A DNA stretch of 64,000 nt from positions 372,001 to 436,000 of the forward strand of contig CAVRRQ010000010.1 in assembly GCA_963723595.1 (NCBI GenBank), in the 5' to 3' direction. This DNA comes from RYN-230 sp963723595 (GTDB lineage: Bacteria > Actinomycetota > Actinomycetes > Streptosporangiales > Streptosporangiaceae). Position numbers and translations under genes: made by a program. The notes beneath the pieces are model-generated. The model was not told the origin of the DNA. It searched no databases and saw only the letters and a list, made by a program, of their open reading frames with translations. Positions 44,858 through 54,202 of this stretch are shown piece after piece (position 1 is the stretch's first letter; each line of letters begins with the position of its first letter).

Positions 44858-45523
44858 TCACGACTGGGCGGCGGGGTCCGGCTTGCTGGCGGGCAGCCCC
44901 AGCGTCTCCCGGACCGACTGCTGGACCTCGTCCTTGTCCTGGGTGGCGTCGATCTGCACGACGTATTCCTTGCGCGCGAAGATGGCCAGCACCGGGTCGG
45001 TCTTCTCGTGGTAGTCGCGCAGCCGGACCACGAGCGCTTCCTCGGTGTCGTCCTCGCGGGTCACCAGCGTGCCGCCGCACACGTCGCACTTGCCCTCGAC
45101 CCGGGGCCGCCCCTCGATCAGGTTGTAGTCCATGCCGCAGCCCGAGCACAGGCGGCGGGCCAGGACCCGGCGGCGGACCTCGGCGTCGGGCAGGTCGAGG
45201 TGGATCACGGCGTCGATGTCGTAACTCTCCAGGAAGAACTCCGCCTGGCGGGCGCTGCGGGGGAACCCGTCGATGATGAACCCGTAGTTCCAGTCGTGCT
45301 CGGCCAGACGCTGCGCGGTCACCTTCTCGGCCAGATCGTCCCCGACCAGCTCCCCGGCGGCCATGATCCGCCGCACGTCGGCGCCCATCTTGGTGTGCTG
45401 CTGCACGTTCCAGCGGAAGATGTCACCCACGCTGATGTGCACCAGATCCAGGTCCCTGGCCAGCCACGACGCCTGCGAGCTCTTGCCGCTCCCGGGCACG
45501 CCCATGATCACGTACTTGCGCAT
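44858..45523 (-). CDS. adk: adenylate kinase/nucleoside monophosphate kinase, zinc-lid type
   Basis: A 221-residue NMP kinase. The P-loop GVPGSGKSS is at 8-16; DGFPRSARQAEFFL binds NMP; the LID carries two CxxC pairs (CSGCGMDYN and CDVCGGTLV), the zinc knuckle seen in Gram-positive adenylate kinases. RLRDYHEKTDPVLAIFARK is the conserved end of the lid. It interconverts AMP and ATP with ADP. The start was set at ATG 45523 giving MRKYVIMG; a GTG 18 bases upstream is weaker. As adk usually lies in the ribosomal-protein operon, this may be a second copy. Confidence 0.88.
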   Translation of the reverse strand: MRKYVIMGVPGSGKSSQASWLARDLDLVHISVGDIFRWNVQQHTKMGADVRRIMAAGELVGDDLAEKVTAQRLAEHDWNYGFIIDGFPRSARQAEFFLESYDIDAVIHLDLPDAEVRRRVLARRLCSGCGMDYNLIEGRPRVEGKCDVCGGTLVTREDDTEEALVVRLRDYHEKTDPVLAIFARKEYVVQIDATQDKDEVQQSVRETLGLPASKPDPAAQS

Positions 45524-45613
45524 GCAGTAACCCTGACACACTCGGGGCGGCCGCGGGAACGGCGCCCGGCCCTCTTGGGCGGCCCAGTCCGGCGACCCCG
45601 GTCCTGCGGCCGG

Positions 45614-46444
45614 TCAGGCCTTGTCCGGCACGCACAGGTTGACGCACTCGCCGAGGCCCTCGACCACGGTACGCAGCGTCTGGCCGGGCTGCAGGTAGAC
45701 CGGCGGCTTGCGGGCGTCACCCACGCCGCCCGGCGTACCGGTGAGCAGCAGGTCGCCCGGCAGCAGGGTGATGGCCTGGCTGGCGTAGGCCGCGATCTCG
45801 GCCGGGCCGAACAGCAGGTCAGAGGTGCGGGACTGCTGCATCACGGCCCCGTCCACCTCGCAGCGGACCTCCAGGTCCGCGGCGTCGCCGACCTCGTCCC
45901 CGGTGACCAGGTAGGGGCCGGCCGGGGTGCTCCGCTCGAACATCTTGCCCGCCAGCCACTGCAGGGTGCGGCGCTGCCAGTCGCGCATGCTCACGTCGTT
46001 GGTGACGGTGTAGCCGGCGATGGCCGCCGCCGCCTCGTCCCGGCTGGCCCGGTAGATCGGCCGGCCGATGACCACGCCCAGCTCGACTTCCCAGTCGACC
46101 CGGCTGCTCACCGACGGCAGCACCAGGTCGTCATGGGCACCCAGCAGCGTCTGGGCGAACTTGGCGAACAGGGTCGGGTACTCCGGCAGCTCCCGCCCGG
46201 TCTCCAGGATGTGCGAGCGGTAGTTCAGCCCGACGCACAGCACCTTGGACGGCTGCGGGATGAGCGTGGCGAAGCTGGCCTCGCTGGCCGGCACGGGCGC
46301 GGCGCCGGCCCGCTCCGCGGCCGCGGGGCCCTCGCCACCGGCCAGCAGCGCGCCGACGTCGGCCGCGGCCAGCGGCACCAGCACATCCCCGTCCAGCCGC
46401 GCGGCAGTGGTCCCGTCTGGGGTCCGGATCGTGGCAAATCGCAT
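45614..46444 (-). CDS. fumarylacetoacetate hydrolase-family protein
   Basis: A 276-residue protein. The first 75 residues form a variable N-terminal region, then the catalytic domain: LCVGLNYRSHILETGRELPEYPTLFAKF, DWEVELGVVIGRPIYRA with the metal-binding Glu residues, DVSMRDWQRRTLQWLAGKMFERSTPAGPYLVTGDEVGD and LLTGTPGGVGDARKPPVYL. The family performs hydrolysis, decarboxylation or isomerisation of acylpyruvates and related keto acids with Mg; the substrate here is not known. The TACAGT at 46451-46456 suggests a leaderless start. Confidence 0.9.
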   Translation of the reverse strand: MRFATIRTPDGTTAARLDGDVLVPLAAADVGALLAGGEGPAAAERAGAAPVPASEASFATLIPQPSKVLCVGLNYRSHILETGRELPEYPTLFAKFAQTLLGAHDDLVLPSVSSRVDWEVELGVVIGRPIYRASRDEAAAAIAGYTVTNDVSMRDWQRRTLQWLAGKMFERSTPAGPYLVTGDEVGDAADLEVRCEVDGAVMQQSRTSDLLFGPAEIAAYASQAITLLPGDLLLTGTPGGVGDARKPPVYLQPGQTLRTVVEGLGECVNLCVPDKA

Positions 46445-46450
46445 GGGCTG

Positions 46451-46456
46451 ACTGTA
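46451..46456 (-). promoter_or_regulatory. -10 box TACAGT, leaderless start
   Basis: On the minus strand TACAGT ends six bases before the ATG of the FAH-family gene. Confidence 0.45.
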
Positions 46457-46488
46457 GACGGTTTCCGGTCAGGCGGGCGGCGCGGGGG

Positions 46489-48105
46489 TCACCGGGAGCG
46501 CCCGGTGAACGCGTCGTCGAACGGCGTGGCGTACTCGTCGTTCGCCGTGAACGGCGCGACCCCCAGGGCCTCCTCGATGGTCCGGGCGGTCGAGTAGTGG
46601 TCGTAGCGGACCGTGCTGACGCAGCCGGCCCGCACCGAGCCCTGCGAGCCCACCACCACGGTCGCCACCCGGTTGCCCGCCTCGGCGGTCTTGGCCGTCA
46701 CGCCCGCCTCGTCCCAGGTGATGATCAGCAGGGACTTCTGCGTCCGCCAGGCGGGCGAGCTGAGGATCGGGGTGATGGTCCGCTTCAGCCAGCCGTCCTG
46801 CACCTCGCGGCTGTGCAGATTGCCGTTGCCGGCCGACTCACCGTCGTAGTAGTCGTCGGCCGCGAGCCAGGCGAAGTCCGGGGTGGTCGCCGGGCTCTTC
46901 AGGTCGGGTACCAGTTGCCTGGTGTCCACCAGGTGCGCCCGGCACCGGGCCCGGTTTCCGCTGACGTCGGTGTAGTTGATGAACGGCGCGTCGTCCGGGT
47001 AGTAGTACTTGTCGTAGGTGAACTCGGTCGAGGCGCGGTCGTTACACCGGTAGCCCATGCCTTGCTCGTAGGCCTTCCAGGTCATCGACCTGGCTTCGAG
47101 TTCGTCCCCGAGGTTCGGGTGCGGGTCGTTGATGTCCGGCCAGTAGACGGCGCCCCTGGCGTAGGTGTCCCCGCCGGCGATGGCCAGGTAGTTCTCGTCG
47201 CTGGGGTGGTACACCGCGTGGTAGTTGGCCAGCGTGGTGCCCTGGGCCATGAGGCCGTGCAGGAACGGCATGTGGCTATGGCGGGACAGCACCACGCTGC
47301 CGTTGGTGTTCTCCATCATGATCATGAAGACGTGGTCGTAGTGCGGCACGGCCGCCGGCGGCGGGATCAGCCGGGCCGCGGGCTGCGGCGCGGACACCGT
47401 CAGCGAGAGGTTGTCGAGCATCCCGCCACCCGGCCCGGACGGCTCCGGCTCCCCGCCGGGCGGGGTGGAGCTGTCCAGGAACCGCACCACGACCCGGATG
47501 GACGCCGTTCCCGGGGGGACCGTCCCCGCCGCCGCGCGGCGCAGCAGGCGGGTCCGGCCGTTCCGGCCGGCCCGGGACACCGTGCGCAGCGTGGCAGGGG
47601 TACCCGCCGGCCGGCCGGAACGGCCGAGGAAGACGAGCGACACTGTCACGTACCCGGGGTCGGACTTCCACCCGCCCAGCCAGCCAGCCAGCCGGTAGGA
47701 CAGGGACCTCCCCGCCGCCGCGGACGGCGCCATCCGGGCCGTCTGGGTCATGGCCGAGTCACCGTACGGCCCGGAACTGAAGAAGCCCGGCCCGGCCGCA
47801 CCGGCCGGGTGGCCGACCCGGGCCGTGGAGTAGCACATGATGTTGGGGCTGCCGGTGCGGATGACCCAGCCCGGGATGGTCGTGGCCGCGTTCCAGTCCC
47901 GGGTGCAGTACCCCGCCCCGGCGTTCCCGTCCGCGATCAGGTTCCCGCTCCAGCGGGGCCCGTGCGACGGGGCCAGGCTGCGCGCCGGGCCGGACGTGGC
48001 GGCCCCGGCCGCCGTCGCGCCCGGCGCGGCGGCCAGCACCAGCGCCGCGGCTACCGTGACCGGGACCGCGCCCCAGCGCGCCCGGATCTGCCTCATCGAC
48101 CTCAT
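46489..48105 (-). CDS. secreted phosphoesterase (acid phosphatase/phospholipase C-like)
   Basis: A 538-residue protein with a signal peptide (positively charged start, VTVAAALVLAAAPGATAAGA). Residues 45-230 form a beta-sandwich-like domain, and 255-538 the phosphoesterase fold: YDHVFMIMMENTNGSVVL (metal-binding Glu-Asn), HMPFLHGLMAQGTTLANYHAVYHPSDENYLA, WDEAGVTAK and YDHYSTARTIEEALGV with the final His-Tyr. It resembles PF04185 phosphoesterases that cleave phosphate monoesters or phospholipids extracellularly. It is divergent from the alpha-galactosidase, with ATGAGGGG before the ATG acting as ribosome site. Confidence 0.86.
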   Translation of the reverse strand: MRSMRQIRARWGAVPVTVAAALVLAAAPGATAAGAATSGPARSLAPSHGPRWSGNLIADGNAGAGYCTRDWNAATTIPGWVIRTGSPNIMCYSTARVGHPAGAAGPGFFSSGPYGDSAMTQTARMAPSAAAGRSLSYRLAGWLGGWKSDPGYVTVSLVFLGRSGRPAGTPATLRTVSRAGRNGRTRLLRRAAAGTVPPGTASIRVVVRFLDSSTPPGGEPEPSGPGGGMLDNLSLTVSAPQPAARLIPPPAAVPHYDHVFMIMMENTNGSVVLSRHSHMPFLHGLMAQGTTLANYHAVYHPSDENYLAIAGGDTYARGAVYWPDINDPHPNLGDELEARSMTWKAYEQGMGYRCNDRASTEFTYDKYYYPDDAPFINYTDVSGNRARCRAHLVDTRQLVPDLKSPATTPDFAWLAADDYYDGESAGNGNLHSREVQDGWLKRTITPILSSPAWRTQKSLLIITWDEAGVTAKTAEAGNRVATVVVGSQGSVRAGCVSTVRYDHYSTARTIEEALGVAPFTANDEYATPFDDAFTGRSR

Positions 48106-48420
48106 GGCCCCTCATTTCGCTGACCCGCCCGGATGGCGGCTCATAGCGAACCGTGATCGGCCACCCGGTCGTGAACACCGTCTCACGAGCCGGTGAATCC
48201 CGGCGGTCAGTTATCCCGGCTTTCCCGGCGTTCCGGTCAGCGCGGCCCCTCGCTGCCGCAGGCCTTTGCTCGATCGCGTCGTTATATGTCTTGACATGTT
48301 TGGTCTTGGGGCTGATCGTCAAGGGCGAGCGCACGGTGGCACCGGGCGGAGGGCATCGCCGCACGACGTGGCGTGGCGGCGCAGATGCTGGCCGGGCGTT
48401 CCCGCCTGGATGGAGGACCG
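48106..48420. other. divergent promoter region between two secreted enzymes
   Basis: No gene seen. It contains the palindrome ATGTC-TT-GACAT (48286-48297) embedded in an AT-rich patch, with TTGACA (48291-48296) on the plus strand and a -10-like TATAAC on the minus strand overlapping it. A regulator binding here could control both the phosphoesterase and the alpha-galactosidase. Confidence 0.4.
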
Positions 48421-50193
48421 ATGCGATCACGACGGGCTGGGCTGGCGGTGGCCCTGGTCATCACCGCAGGGACCGTGCTGGCCACGTCGGTGGCGCCGCG
48501 GGCGTTAGCCGAGAACAACGGGCTGGCGGTCAGCGCGCCGCTGATGGGCTGGAGCAGCTGGAGCTTCCTGCGCAGCGACCCCACGGCGGCGAAGATCGAG
48601 GCCGAGGCCAGCGCCCTGAAGTCCAGCGGGCTCAGCGCGCACGGCTACGACTACGTCAACCTGGACGATTTCTGGTACCAGTGCCCCGGCAGCCAGGGCC
48701 CGAACGTGGACCAGTACGGCCGCTGGGTGACCGACACCACGAAGTTCCCGGCCAGCGGCTCTGCCAATGGCATCGCTGTCGTCGCGAACTACGTGCACAG
48801 CCTGGGCCTGAAGTTTGGCTTGTACGTGACGCCGGGCATCTCCAAGCAGGCGGTGGCGCAGAACACCCCGATCCAGGGCACGTCCTACACCGCCGGCCAG
48901 ATCGCCACCACGGCCAGCGAGAACAACTACAACTGCGGCGGCATGACCGGCATCGACTACAGCAAGCCGGGCGCGCAGGCGTTCATCAACTCCTGGGCCG
49001 ACGAGTTCGCCTCCTGGGGCGTGGACTACGTCAAGCTCGACGGGGTCGGCTCGTTTGACCTGCCTGACGTGCAGGCCTGGTCGGCGGCGCTGCGGCAGAC
49101 CGGCCGCCCGATGGCCCTGGAGCTGTCCAACAGCCTGGCGATCTCGGATGGGCAGACGTGGTCGTCGCTGGCCAACGGCTGGCGCACCACCGGCGACATT
49201 GAGTGCTACTGCGGCTCGGGCGGCAGCAGCTACCCGCTGACCGACTGGAGCAATGTCTCCAGCCGGTTCGGCGCGGCAGCGAGCTGGCAGCCGTATGGCG
49301 GCCCTGGCGGCTGGAACGACTACGACTCGATCGAGGTGGGGAACGGCAGCAACGACGGGCTGACCACGGCGGAGCGGCAGACCCAGCTGTCACTGTGGTC
49401 CCTGGCCAGCGCGCCGCTGATCCTGGGTACCGACCTCACCAGCCTGGACTCCGGGGATCTGGCCCTGCTGGAGAACAGCGCCGTGACCGCGGTCGACCAG
49501 GACGGCATCCCCGGCGACCGGGTCATCGACAGCGGTAACGAGCAGGTCTTCGACAAACGGCAGCCGAACGGGACCTGGGACATCGGCGTGTTCAACACCG
49601 ATGCCTCGGCCAGTCACAGCTTCAGCGTCCCGCTCGCGCAGCTCGGGCTCAGCGGCGCGGTGAACGTCACCAACCTGTGGAGCGGCGCCTCGCTCGGCAG
49701 CGTCAGCGGCACGTTCACCACGACCGTCGCCCCCGGTGGCGTCACCCTCATCTCGGCCACGGCCGCCTCCGGGACCGGCGGGACCGGCGAGCTGGTCAGC
49801 GGCCAGTCGGGCCAGTGCCTGGACACCCGCGGCAACGGCACCCCCGGGCCGTACGTGTTCTTCCCCGGCACCGCGGAGCAGATCTGGCCCTGCAACGGCG
49901 GGATCAACCAGGAGCTCTCCCCCACCTCGGCCGGCGAGCTGCGGACCATGGGCGCCACCGAATGCCTGGACGTCTACAACAACGAGACCGCGCCCGGGAC
50001 CGCGGTCGAGCTGTGGCCCTGCAACGGCGGCGCGAACCAGAAGTGGACCGTGGAAAGCAACGGGACGGTCGTCGGCCAGCAGTCCGGGCTGTGCCTGGAC
50101 GTGACCGGCGGGAGTACCGCGGCCGGCACCCCGCTGGACATCTGGACCTGCAACGGGCAGTCCAACCAGCAATGGTCGTGGGCGTACCGCTGA
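48421..50193 (+). CDS. secreted GH27 alpha-galactosidase with ricin-type lectin domain
   Basis: A 590-residue protein. A signal peptide (MRSRRAGLAVALVITAGTV...) ends near ALAEN. The GH27 barrel follows: PLMGWSSWSF, HGYDYVNLDDFW, LKFGLYVTPGI, VDYVKLDGVG whose Asp is the nucleophile, and GGWNDYDSIEVGNG supplying the acid/base Asp. A beta-sandwich comes next and, from about residue 455, a ricin-B trefoil (CLDTRGNG, CLDVYNNE, NQKWTVESNG, CLDVTGGS, NQQWSW). It would release terminal alpha-galactose from plant polysaccharide, anchored by the lectin. GGAGG precedes the ATG. Confidence 0.93.
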   Translation: MRSRRAGLAVALVITAGTVLATSVAPRALAENNGLAVSAPLMGWSSWSFLRSDPTAAKIEAEASALKSSGLSAHGYDYVNLDDFWYQCPGSQGPNVDQYGRWVTDTTKFPASGSANGIAVVANYVHSLGLKFGLYVTPGISKQAVAQNTPIQGTSYTAGQIATTASENNYNCGGMTGIDYSKPGAQAFINSWADEFASWGVDYVKLDGVGSFDLPDVQAWSAALRQTGRPMALELSNSLAISDGQTWSSLANGWRTTGDIECYCGSGGSSYPLTDWSNVSSRFGAAASWQPYGGPGGWNDYDSIEVGNGSNDGLTTAERQTQLSLWSLASAPLILGTDLTSLDSGDLALLENSAVTAVDQDGIPGDRVIDSGNEQVFDKRQPNGTWDIGVFNTDASASHSFSVPLAQLGLSGAVNVTNLWSGASLGSVSGTFTTTVAPGGVTLISATAASGTGGTGELVSGQSGQCLDTRGNGTPGPYVFFPGTAEQIWPCNGGINQELSPTSAGELRTMGATECLDVYNNETAPGTAVELWPCNGGANQKWTVESNGTVVGQQSGLCLDVTGGSTAAGTPLDIWTCNGQSNQQWSWAYR

Positions 50194-50238
50194 GCTCGTC
50201 ACTGCCCCCGGAGCTGGCCTGGGCGCCCCCGCCGCCGC

Positions 50239-52151
50239 TCAGGCCAGCTCGGAGGCGAGGATCGCTGCGGCCGGGCGGCGGGCGCCGATGCGGGCCGGGA
50301 TCGCGGTCAGCCCGGCCACGGCGGCCAGGGTGCCGAGCACCGCGGCGGCCAGCCACCAGGCCGGCGGGACAGTCAGCACCCGGGTCCCCGCGCCGTTCGC
50401 GGCCGCGAACAGCCCGATGCCCAGCGGGATGCCGAGCAGGGCGCCGGGCAGGGCGGGCAGCAGCTGCGCCGCCGACACCCCGGCGCTGACCTGCTGCGGG
50501 GTCGCACCGAGGGCGCGGGCCAGCGCTGAGGAATGCCGGGCGTCCAGGACTGTCGCCCAGGCGGTCACGATCACGTTGAGGACGGCCAGGGTGACCAGCA
50601 CGATCGTGAGCACGGCCAGCATCTGCTCATCCCGGTCGTAGACCGGATTGCCCAGCCCACCTGACCCGCCGAAGGCTTTCTGGCCGGCCGTGGCATGAAA
50701 GGTGAGCACGGCGACGATGCCGGTCGCGGTGATCGCGACGCTCGCCGCGCTGAGCACGGCGCGGCGCGGGCGGCGGGCGGTCAGCCGCAGCCCGAGCAGC
50801 AGGGGCACCGGCAGCCGGGCGGACACCGCGATCAGCCGGGCCCGGCGGCGCGGCGGCCGGGCCGCGTCGGCCAGCGCGCTGACCGTGCTGGTACGCGCGG
50901 CCCGGACCGCTGGCACGAACGTCGCGGCCAGGGCCACCGCGAGAGCCACGGCCACCACGAGCCCGGCGGTGGGCAGGGTGAGCGAGGGCGCGCCCGGGCT
51001 GCCCACCAGGCCGGCCCCGGGGCCGGTGATGAGCGGGGCGGCCAGCCAGCCGGCCGTCAGCCCGGCGGCCGCCGCGGCCAGCGCCAGGATCAGGTTCTCG
51101 GCGAGCAGCACGGCCGCGACGAGTCCCGGGGTGCTGCCAACCGCCTTGAGCAGCCCCACCCGCCGGGTGTGCTCCGCCATCCGGCCCCCGGCCAGCACGG
51201 CCACGCTGGCCACCGCCAGCAGGCAGGCCAGCCAGGCCCCGGGCGACAGGACAGACTGCTCGTCCTGCACCAGCAGGCCGTCCGCGACCCGGATGCCCAG
51301 CCAGGAATTCAGGAACGGTGCGCCGATGGCCTGATGGGCCTGGTCGTACGCGCTGGCGAAGGCCTGAGCCCGGGCCGGGTCCGCGAGCTTCAGGTTCAGC
51401 ACGTAGGCCGGCGGTCCACGTCGGACGAGGCCAGCACACGGGCATCCGGCTGGGTGGCCCAGGCCAGGCCGAGAGCGCCCGGCCCGCGCTGGGCGCCCGT
51501 TGACGCTGGCGTGTCCGGGAACGGAGCCGAGCAGCCGCCGCCAGGCGAATAGCACAGGTTCGGATACGGCGGCATGCCGGCCGTGACCGCGAGCCCGGCG
51601 ACCCGGAAGGGCCGGCCGTTCAGGGTGATCCGGTCGCCGGCGCCGAGCCCGAGCGCCTCCGCGAAGGTCCGCTCGAGCACCACGCCGCCGCCGCGAACCC
51701 AGCTGCCCGCCGTCACCTGGGGCTGGTCGAGCGAGGCTGGTGCCTGGCTGCGGCCCTCCACTTCCACCCCGGCGGTCAGGCCACGGGCGCGCACGACGGC
51801 CCCGGCGAGCGGGTAGGGCCCGCTGTGGCCGCTGACTCCGGACGCGTGCACGAGCGCCTTGGCCTGGGTGAGGACCTGCGGGCTGGGATTCTCCTGACCA
51901 GGGCGGTGCGGCGCCGTACCGGAAAGCTGGGCCACCAGGTCCGGCCCGTGCGTGGCGGCCCGGGTCTGCTGGTAGGGCTGGCTGGTCACCCCGTGCAGGG
52001 CCAGTCCCAGGGTGAGCGTCGCGGTGGCGGCGGTGATCGCGAGCAGCAGCAGGAGTGCCTGGGCCGGGCGGTGCCTCAGGTCCCGGGCCGCCAGCCGCCA
52101 GATCAGGACGGTCCTGCTCAGGACGATCCTGCTCCGCAGGGCCCGGCCCAT
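50239..52151 (-). pseudogene. FtsX-family ABC permease, one frameshift
   Basis: The N-terminal half (252 codons from 52151) has one TM segment followed by the extracytoplasmic MacB-like domain (LALHGVTSQPYQQTRAATHGPDLV, GDRITLNGRPFRVAG). Around 51412 a C is missing from a CC run; restoring it gives DPPAYVLNLKLADP and the rest of the permease, with seven further hydrophobic segments (LLAVASVAVLAGG, LILALAAAAAGLTAGWL, AVLTIVLVTLAVLNVIVTAW). Corrected length is about 636 residues. It forms an exporter with the ATPase gene 3 bp upstream, under PadR control. The shift is probably a sequencing error. Confidence 0.85.
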
Positions 52152-52154
52152 GGC

Positions 52155-52901
52155 TCAGCCCTCCAGCCCGGCCAGGGCGCCGAGAGACCCGGTGCTGCCG
52201 CCGGTGAGCCGGGTCTGGTCGATGAACGCCCCGTCGCGCATGGAGATCAGCCGGTCGGCGGTGGCCGCGATCCGCGCGTCGTGGGTCACGATGACCAGCG
52301 TCTGACCGGCCGTGTGCAGGCTGTCGAAGAGCCGCAGCACGTCCAGGGCGGACTCGCTGTCGAGGTTGCCGGTGGGCTCATCGGCCAGCACGACCAGCGG
52401 CTCGTTGGCCAGCGCGCGGGCGACCGCGACCCGCTGCCGCTGGCCGCCGGACAGCGCGGAGGGCAGGAAGCCGGCCCGGTCGGCCAGCCCCACCTGCTCC
52501 AGCAGGCCGGTGGCCCGGCGCCGGGCCTTGCGGGGCGAGACGCCAGCCAGCAGCGCGGGCAGCTCGACGTTCTCGGCGGCGGTGAGCTCGTCCATCAGGT
52601 GGAAGGCCTGGAACACGAAGCCGACCGCCTCGCGCCGCAGCCGGGCCAGCGCCCGCTCCCCCAGCTGGTCGATGCGCTGGCCAGCCAGCCAGAGTTCCCC
52701 GCTAGTGGGCCGGTCCAGGCCGCCCAGCAGGTGCAGCAACGTGGACTTCCCGCAGCCGCTCGGTCCCATCACGGCCAGCGTCTCCCCCGCGGCGACGTCC
52801 AGGTCGACCCCGTCGACGGCGCGGACTAGCCCGGCTTCCCGGCCGTATTCCTTGCGCAATGCCCGGGCCTCCAGGACGGAGGTGCCGCCTGCCTCGGTCA
52901 T
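52155..52901 (-). CDS. ABC transporter ATP-binding protein (LolD/MacB type)
   Basis: A 248-residue ATPase: RKEYGREAGLVRAVDGVDLDV, Walker A GPSGCGKST, the characteristic LIDELTAAENVELP, signature SALSGGQRQRVAVARALANEPLVVLADEPTGNLD. This pattern is typical of the ATPases that pair with FtsX-type permeases in MacB-like exporters. The start at ATG 52901 has GGAGGG nine bases upstream and overlaps the PadR stop by four bases (ATGA). Substrate unknown; PadR-linked exporters are often induced by antimicrobial compounds. Confidence 0.92.
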   Translation of the reverse strand: MTEAGGTSVLEARALRKEYGREAGLVRAVDGVDLDVAAGETLAVMGPSGCGKSTLLHLLGGLDRPTSGELWLAGQRIDQLGERALARLRREAVGFVFQAFHLMDELTAAENVELPALLAGVSPRKARRRATGLLEQVGLADRAGFLPSALSGGQRQRVAVARALANEPLVVLADEPTGNLDSESALDVLRLFDSLHTAGQTLVIVTHDARIAATADRLISMRDGAFIDQTRLTGGSTGSLGALAGLEG

Positions 52902-53425
52902 GATCCATCCCTCCGGATGGTCCAGGTCCGCTCGCACGCCTCCAGCCAGCGCAGGTCCGCCTGGAGCCGGAGCACGATGCCCTCCAGCAGCAGCCCGCCC
53001 GCCGACCGGCCGGGTTCGGACAGCGCGGCCCGCTGCGCGTCGCGCAGCCGGCGCAGCAGCTCACGGCGCTGCGTGTCCACGATCGCGATCGGGTCAGCCA
53101 GTCCCGCCGCCGCGGCGGCGACCAGCTTGAGATGGAACTCGGCCAGGTCGGGCTTGGGCCAGCTGACCTCGGTGAGCCAGTCGGCCACCCGCTGCTGCCC
53201 CGCCGGGGTCAGCGCGTATACCTTGCGGTCCGGGCGGTCCGCCGCCCCGGCCGAGGGCTCAGAGGTGACCAGGGCCGCCTTTTCCAGCCGGGTGAGCGTC
53301 ACGTAGATCTGCCCGGCGTTCATAACGTCGCCCACCGGGCCGAGCGCCTGCCGCAGCCGGGTCCGCAGCTCGTAACCATGCGACGGTTCCTTGGCCAGCA
53401 GGGCCAGCACCACTTCCTGCTGCAC
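52898..53425 (-). CDS. PadR-family transcriptional regulator
   Basis: A 175-residue protein. The winged helix is VVLALLAKEPSHGYELRTRLRQALG ... MNAGQIYVTLTRLEKAALVTSE with the basic wing DRPDRKVYALTPAGQQRVADWL. The C-terminal half is a long helical dimerisation/ligand region typical of PadR-s2 proteins. GTG start with AGGAGGA eight bases upstream. It is first in an operon with the ABC ATPase and FtsX permease. Palindromes at 53451-53487 cover its promoter, indicating autorepression relieved by an exported compound, which is the usual scheme. Confidence 0.92.
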   Translation of the reverse strand: MQQEVVLALLAKEPSHGYELRTRLRQALGPVGDVMNAGQIYVTLTRLEKAALVTSEPSAGAADRPDRKVYALTPAGQQRVADWLTEVSWPKPDLAEFHLKLVAAAAAGLADPIAIVDTQRRELLRRLRDAQRAALSEPGRSAGGLLLEGIVLRLQADLRWLEACERTWTIRRDGS

Positions 53426-53450
53426 GGTGTCTTCCTCCTGGGCCTGACTC

Positions 53451-53498
53451 GTAGATAACAGTTATCTGATAGATAGCGGTTATCTACGACCCTGTCAA
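53451..53498 (-). promoter_or_regulatory. nested PadR palindromes over the operon promoter
   Basis: AGATAACAGTTATCT (53453-53467) is a perfect 7-1-7 palindrome, and AGATAGCGGTTATCT (53471-53485) is a near copy 18 bp away. Together with outer GTAG/CTAC ends they form one larger inverted repeat from 53451 to 53487. A minus-strand -35 TTGACA lies at 53493-53498, and the -10 must fall within the palindromes (TATCTA at 17-bp spacing). Confidence 0.75.
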
Positions 53499-53590
53499 GG
53501 GTCACGGCGGCGGGCGGCCGTGGCTAAGGTGTGACCCGCGCGGCCCCATCCCGGGAAACCCCGCGCGGGTGACCTGGGAAAGGGCCTCGC

Positions 53591-54113
53591 ATGGAGTGGA
53601 AGGTCGTCTCGCAGCAGCCGCTGTACACCGACGAGTGGCTGGACATCCGGATCGCCGACGTCGAACTGCCGGACGGGCGGCACCTGCAGCACCGGATGAT
53701 CCGCACCCCGCCGGGGCCGGCGTCGTGGCCGTCCGCGCCGACCGGCACGTCCTGCTGCTCTGGCGGCACCGGTTCATCACCGGGAACTGGGGCTGGGAGG
53801 TCCCGCTGGGCAGGATCGAGGACGGCGAGTCACCCGCCGGGGCGGCCGCGCGCGAATTCGAGGAGGAAACGGGCTGGCGTCCCGGCCCGCTGCGCCACCT
53901 CATCTCGGTCCATTCCACGCCCGGCATCTCGGATTCCGGCATCACGTGTACCGCGCCGACGAGGCCACGTACCTCGGCGCCCCGGCCGACCCCTTCGAGT
54001 CCGAGCGCATCGCCTGGGTACCGCTGGCCGACGTCCCCGCCCTGATCGGCCGGGGCGACATCACCAGCGCCACCAGTTCTGCTGCCCTGCTGTACCTGCT
54101 CAGCACGGGATGA
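53591..54113 (+). pseudogene. Nudix hydrolase, two frameshifts
   Basis: Begins MEWKVVSQQPLYTDEWLDIRIADVELPDG; a missing G near 53716 and a second shift near 53930-53945 break the frame. Corrected, it continues VVAVRADRHVLLLWRHRFITGNWGWEVPLG and the Nudix box GRIEDGESPAGAAAREFEEETGW (Gx5Ex7REUxEExGx), then VYRADEATYLGAPADPFESERIAWVPLADV. About 173 residues. Closest in style to ADP-ribose pyrophosphatases. The Nudix catalytic box is intact, so the gene probably works in the organism. Confidence 0.78.
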
Positions 54114-54202
54114 GCCCCTCCGCAGGACTCTGCCGCTAATCACCCGCAATAGGCGATGTGGTCCGGGCCGGATCCCGGCAGCGTCGGAGGATGACGCGAG
54201 TC

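Noticed and set aside
43970..46597. 875-codon rightward open frame opposite the glycerate kinase, adenylate kinase and FAH genes
   Set aside because: Antisense shadow with no domain pattern; three well-defined genes occupy the other strand.
46597..48123. 508-codon rightward frame opposite the secreted phosphoesterase
   Set aside because: No signal or domain; opposite strand encodes a signal peptide and complete phosphoesterase motifs.
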